Source: Collinsella sp.
GTDB lineage: Bacteria; Actinomycetota; Coriobacteriia; Coriobacteriales; Coriobacteriaceae
Assembly: GCA_020025115.1 (NCBI GenBank)
Contig: JAHHSP010000069.1
Location: 1-6,436 of the forward strand
Length of the DNA stretch: 6,436 nt
Direction: 5' to 3'
Below the pieces are notes generated by a model. That model was given only the letters and a program-made list of their open reading frames with translations. It was not told the DNA's origin and searched no databases. Of this stretch, positions 5,355 to 6,436 are shown one piece after another (positions within the stretch are counted from its first letter, which is position 1; each line of letters opens with the position of its first letter). Made by a program: the position numbers and the translations under genes.

Positions 5355-5831
5355 AGCGGTTGGAATGTGAGCTGCTCGGAAGAAGCGTCATATTCCGCAG
5401 AAGGCGGTGTCACGGTCGAGCGCGGCACCGCCTTTTCATGGCAGGTTGTCAACAGCGCCAATATCGAGGCTGTTGGTCTGTGGTTTTACACCGCATACCG
5501 ATCTGATGGGAGTCCTATCCTCGAACCGCATTGAAATTGATGGCGTTCTAAATCAAGTTGCGCGCTGCAGAATGGCTCGATTATCGGAGGCATCATGCAT
5601 AGTTGTGCTTTATTGTATAAGCAGGGATATAGGGTCACTTCCGCCAACGCCTTGAATAACAATGGTCATGCGATGGCGGTCGTCGGCTACCTTACTTTGA
5701 AAAACGACTATACCGGCGCGAGCTATAACGCTCTGACGGTGTGCGATGGATGGGACGCTGAGCTGGAGATTCTTTCATATGATGTCACTCCATATCGTTC
5801 TCATGCCAGTGTATTTTGCCACGGGGGCTAG
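5355..5831 (+). pseudogene. 3' remnant of a possible papain/C39-like cysteine peptidase gene, with two frameshifts
   Basis: Protein-like sequence continues in one frame (5355-5520), shifts by one base for 5521-5562, then returns to the first frame (5565-5831). Read this way it gives an uninterrupted chain: TVERGTAFSWQVVNSANIEA, then GLWFYTAYRSDGSPI, then SNRIEIDGVLNQVA, then LQNGSIIGGIMHSCALLYKQ, then NNNGHAMAVVGY, then VCDGWD, ending at TAG 5829-5831. Both TGA stops met in the unshifted frame (5532, 5538) are bypassed. One shift fits an extra base near 5518-5522; the other fits a duplicated GC in GCGCGC (5560-5565). The GHAMAVVGY and CDGWD pieces resemble the catalytic His and Asn/Asp segments of papain-fold peptidases, but this is a weak family call. 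No start codon or N-terminal half with a catalytic Cys is found, and an intrinsic terminator lies inside the remnant. The region is visibly more A/T-rich than rpsA. Confidence 0.6.
5401..5436 (+). terminator. Intrinsic terminator downstream of the dipeptidase/small membrane protein genes
   Basis: AAGGCGGTG (5401-5409) and CACCGCCTT (5426-5434) form a perfect 9-bp stem with a 16-nt loop, and the T-run TTTT covers 5433-5436. It begins 53 bases after the 52-aa gene's stop and is the natural end of the M20 transcript. It lies inside the protein-like frame of the decayed peptidase remnant (codons for EGGVTVERGTAF), so that sequence appears to serve as the terminator now. Confidence 0.7.
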
Positions 5832-5838
5832 GATTGTG

Positions 5839-6024
5839 ATGAGACGTGGCTGCTGTGACGTCGCACTGTTTCTTGTCGTATGTGCCGCGATCGCTGTTGG
5901 CTGGGTCGTCCGGCGGGTCGCAAATTACAGAATTCCCCTTAATGGGCCCGGCGTGATTCGGGATTACATAGAAGAACACGGGCTTCCAAAGGATTTCGAT
6001 ACTCCAAGGTACGTGCTTCCCTGA
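5839..6024 (+). CDS. Small hypothetical membrane-anchored protein
   Basis: The gene encodes a 61-aa protein. Residues 7-24 (DVALFLVVCAAIAVGWVV) form a hydrophobic helix flanked by R2-R3 and R25-R26. The remaining 37 residues are polar and end IEEHGLPKDFDTPRYVLP, with no Lys/Arg-rich tail. It could be a signal anchor with a short exposed domain. The start is ATG 5839 (GTG 5836 is an alternative). AGGA at 5830-5833 overlaps the stop of the preceding remnant, so the gene was probably coupled to the intact peptidase-like gene when that existed. I do not recognise the family. Its frame is intact while its upstream partner is broken, so it may be a surviving orphan or the start of further decay. 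The frame remains open upstream to 5746, but that part overlaps the remnant and lacks a ribosome binding site. Confidence 0.55.
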   Translation: MRRGCCDVALFLVVCAAIAVGWVVRRVANYRIPLNGPGVIRDYIEEHGLPKDFDTPRYVLP

Positions 6025-6305
6025 GATTCTTCTCCTATTTCCAAGGAGATAGTTGCACGGTGAGCGGACAGGCACATTGATCGGGCGTCTCAGGGGTTCC
6101 ATCTGCATTGCGGGGTGACTGGGAGGGATATTGGGTGCGCGGGGAATCGGGAATGACTGACAGAGCTTAATCGAGAGGGGCTCGCTGCGATGTAAGCCGC
6201 TTGTAAGGCGGGTCAAAACGCGTGGTAATGGTCAGTCAGAGTGCCGTAAGAGACGGCGAACGAGGGCAGATGGGCGGCGAGCGCGCGGTATTGTGCTTGC
6301 CGTAC

Positions 6306-6360
6306 GACGGATGGGGCCCGAACGCGCCTCATGGGGATGAAGATGGGCCCCGTTTCCGTC
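6306..6360 (+). other. Long imperfect hairpin in the leader of the Tat-exported gene
   Basis: GACGGA (6306-6311) pairs with TCCGTC (6355-6360), and GGGGCCC (6313-6319) pairs with GGGCCCC (6345-6351). One unpaired T faces GTT between the two helices, and the apical loop is 25 nt. There are 13 base pairs in total, almost all G/C. The downstream run is only GTTT within the stem, so it is not a typical terminator. A leader RNA element is more likely. Confidence 0.5.
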
Positions 6361-6378
6361 CGGCGCTAAATCGCGCCG
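6361..6378 (+). other. Perfect hairpin just upstream of the Tat-exported gene's ribosome binding site
   Basis: CGGCGC (6361-6366) and GCGCCG (6373-6378) are perfect complements around the 6-nt loop TAAATC. The hairpin follows the preceding long stem with no gap and ends 13 bases before the AAGGGAG Shine-Dalgarno (6391-6397). It has no T-run, so it is not a terminator. Confidence 0.5.
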
Positions 6379-6401
6379 ATGTTGCTCTCGAAGGGAGAAC
6401 C

Positions 6402-6436
6402 ATGTTCGATTATTCCTGCTCTCGTCGCTCCTTCCT
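6402..6436 (+). CDS. N-terminus of a twin-arginine (Tat) exported protein, cut by the window edge
   Basis: ATG at 6402 follows AAGGGAGAA (6391-6399), a good ribosome binding site. The 11 complete codons read MFDYSCSRRSF, and the last two bases, CT, specify Leu whatever the third base. S7-R8-R9-S10-F11-L12 matches the Tat signal core (S/T-R-R-x-F-L). The protein is therefore probably exported folded by the Tat pathway, as a lipoprotein, a cofactor-binding enzyme or a solute-binding protein; the mature domain is outside the window. Only 35 bases are visible, so a chance match is possible, although start, ribosome binding site and motif spacing all agree. Confidence 0.65.
   Translation, partial: MFDYSCSRRSF

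Larger units (their letters stand above)
6025..6401. other. Non-coding, hairpin-rich intergenic region before the Tat-exported gene
   Basis: I see no convincing gene on either strand. Inverted repeats are dense: TCTCCT/AGGAGA (6031-6036, 6044-6049), a long-range pair GACTGAC (6155-6161) and GTCAGTC (6231-6237), CGAG/CTCG (6172-6175, 6181-6184), CCGC/GCGG (6197-6200, 6208-6211), GCCGT/ACGGC (6243-6247, 6253-6257), CCGT/ACGG (6300-6303, 6307-6310), and the two stems listed separately at 6306-6378. A weak promoter candidate is TTGTAA (6201-6206), 17 bases, GGTAAT (6224-6229), which would give a leader of about 170 nt. I could not match the region to a known riboswitch class by eye. Confidence 0.5.

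Noticed and set aside
6031..6049. TCTCCT/AGGAGA hairpin as a terminator for the 61-aa gene
   Set aside because: The stem is only 6 bp and no T-run follows on either strand.
5785..6216. Open frame of 143 codons on the minus strand across the small membrane protein gene
   Set aside because: The composition is Pro/Arg/His-rich without domain features. It crosses non-coding repeats and opposes a frame with a membrane helix.
6213..6332. 39-codon minus-strand frame within the hairpin-rich intergenic region
   Set aside because: There is no Shine-Dalgarno before its ATG. The region's inverted repeats explain the sequence better than a peptide does, though conservation of this frame would be worth noting if found.
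1..6436. CRISPR array, tRNA, rRNA, insertion sequence ends or phage attachment site
   Set aside because: I found no regularly spaced direct repeats, cloverleaf-like segment, transposase fragment or flanking target duplication by eye.

Overview
The window looks like a chromosomal segment from a high-GC Gram-positive bacterium, most likely a Coriobacteriia-type actinobacterium (Collinsella/Olsenella relatives). I infer this from the strong C/G third-position bias, GTG and TTG start codons, a four-domain ribosomal protein S1, a PepV-type M20 dipeptidase, and a PTS/GH1/DUF3284 sugar cluster. I could not search a database, so the taxonomic placement is inference.

Bases 1-1184 (+ strand) are the end of a beta-glucoside uptake cluster. 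It holds the C-terminus of a family 1 glycoside hydrolase, a DUF3284 protein, and a lactose/cellobiose-type PTS IIA protein, closed by two tandem hairpin terminators. The IIB and IIC partners are not in the window. A LacI-family regulator (1220-2218, - strand) converges on this cluster and is a candidate, unproven, regulator of it. IIA would pass phosphate to an unseen IIB for sugar import, and the GH1 enzyme would cleave the imported (phospho)glycoside.

Bases 2219-2514 are a divergent control region. Two -35-like TTGAAA boxes form the arms of one inverted repeat, one facing lacI and one facing rpsA. The rpsA side continues as a leader of about 150 nt whose last hairpin pairs with the Shine-Dalgarno sequence of a TTG-initiated rpsA. 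rpsA (2515-3675) ends at a strong intrinsic terminator that abuts the Shine-Dalgarno of an M20/PepV-like dipeptidase gene (3760-5187). One base after that gene comes a 52-codon gene for a single-pass membrane protein with a very basic tail.

Bases 5348-6436 form a more A/T-rich, decayed stretch. It contains the 3' remnant of a possible cysteine-peptidase-like gene with two compensating frameshifts and an intrinsic terminator inside it, then a 61-codon small membrane protein gene. About 375 bases of hairpin-rich non-coding DNA follow, and then the first 11 complete codons of a gene whose product begins with a twin-arginine (Tat) export motif.

I saw no CRISPR array, tRNA, rRNA, insertion sequence or phage gene. 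No multi-gene undescribed system is evident. The points most worth checking are the rpsA leader hairpin, the two terminator/Shine-Dalgarno junctions, the two small membrane proteins, and the structured non-coding region before the Tat-exported gene.
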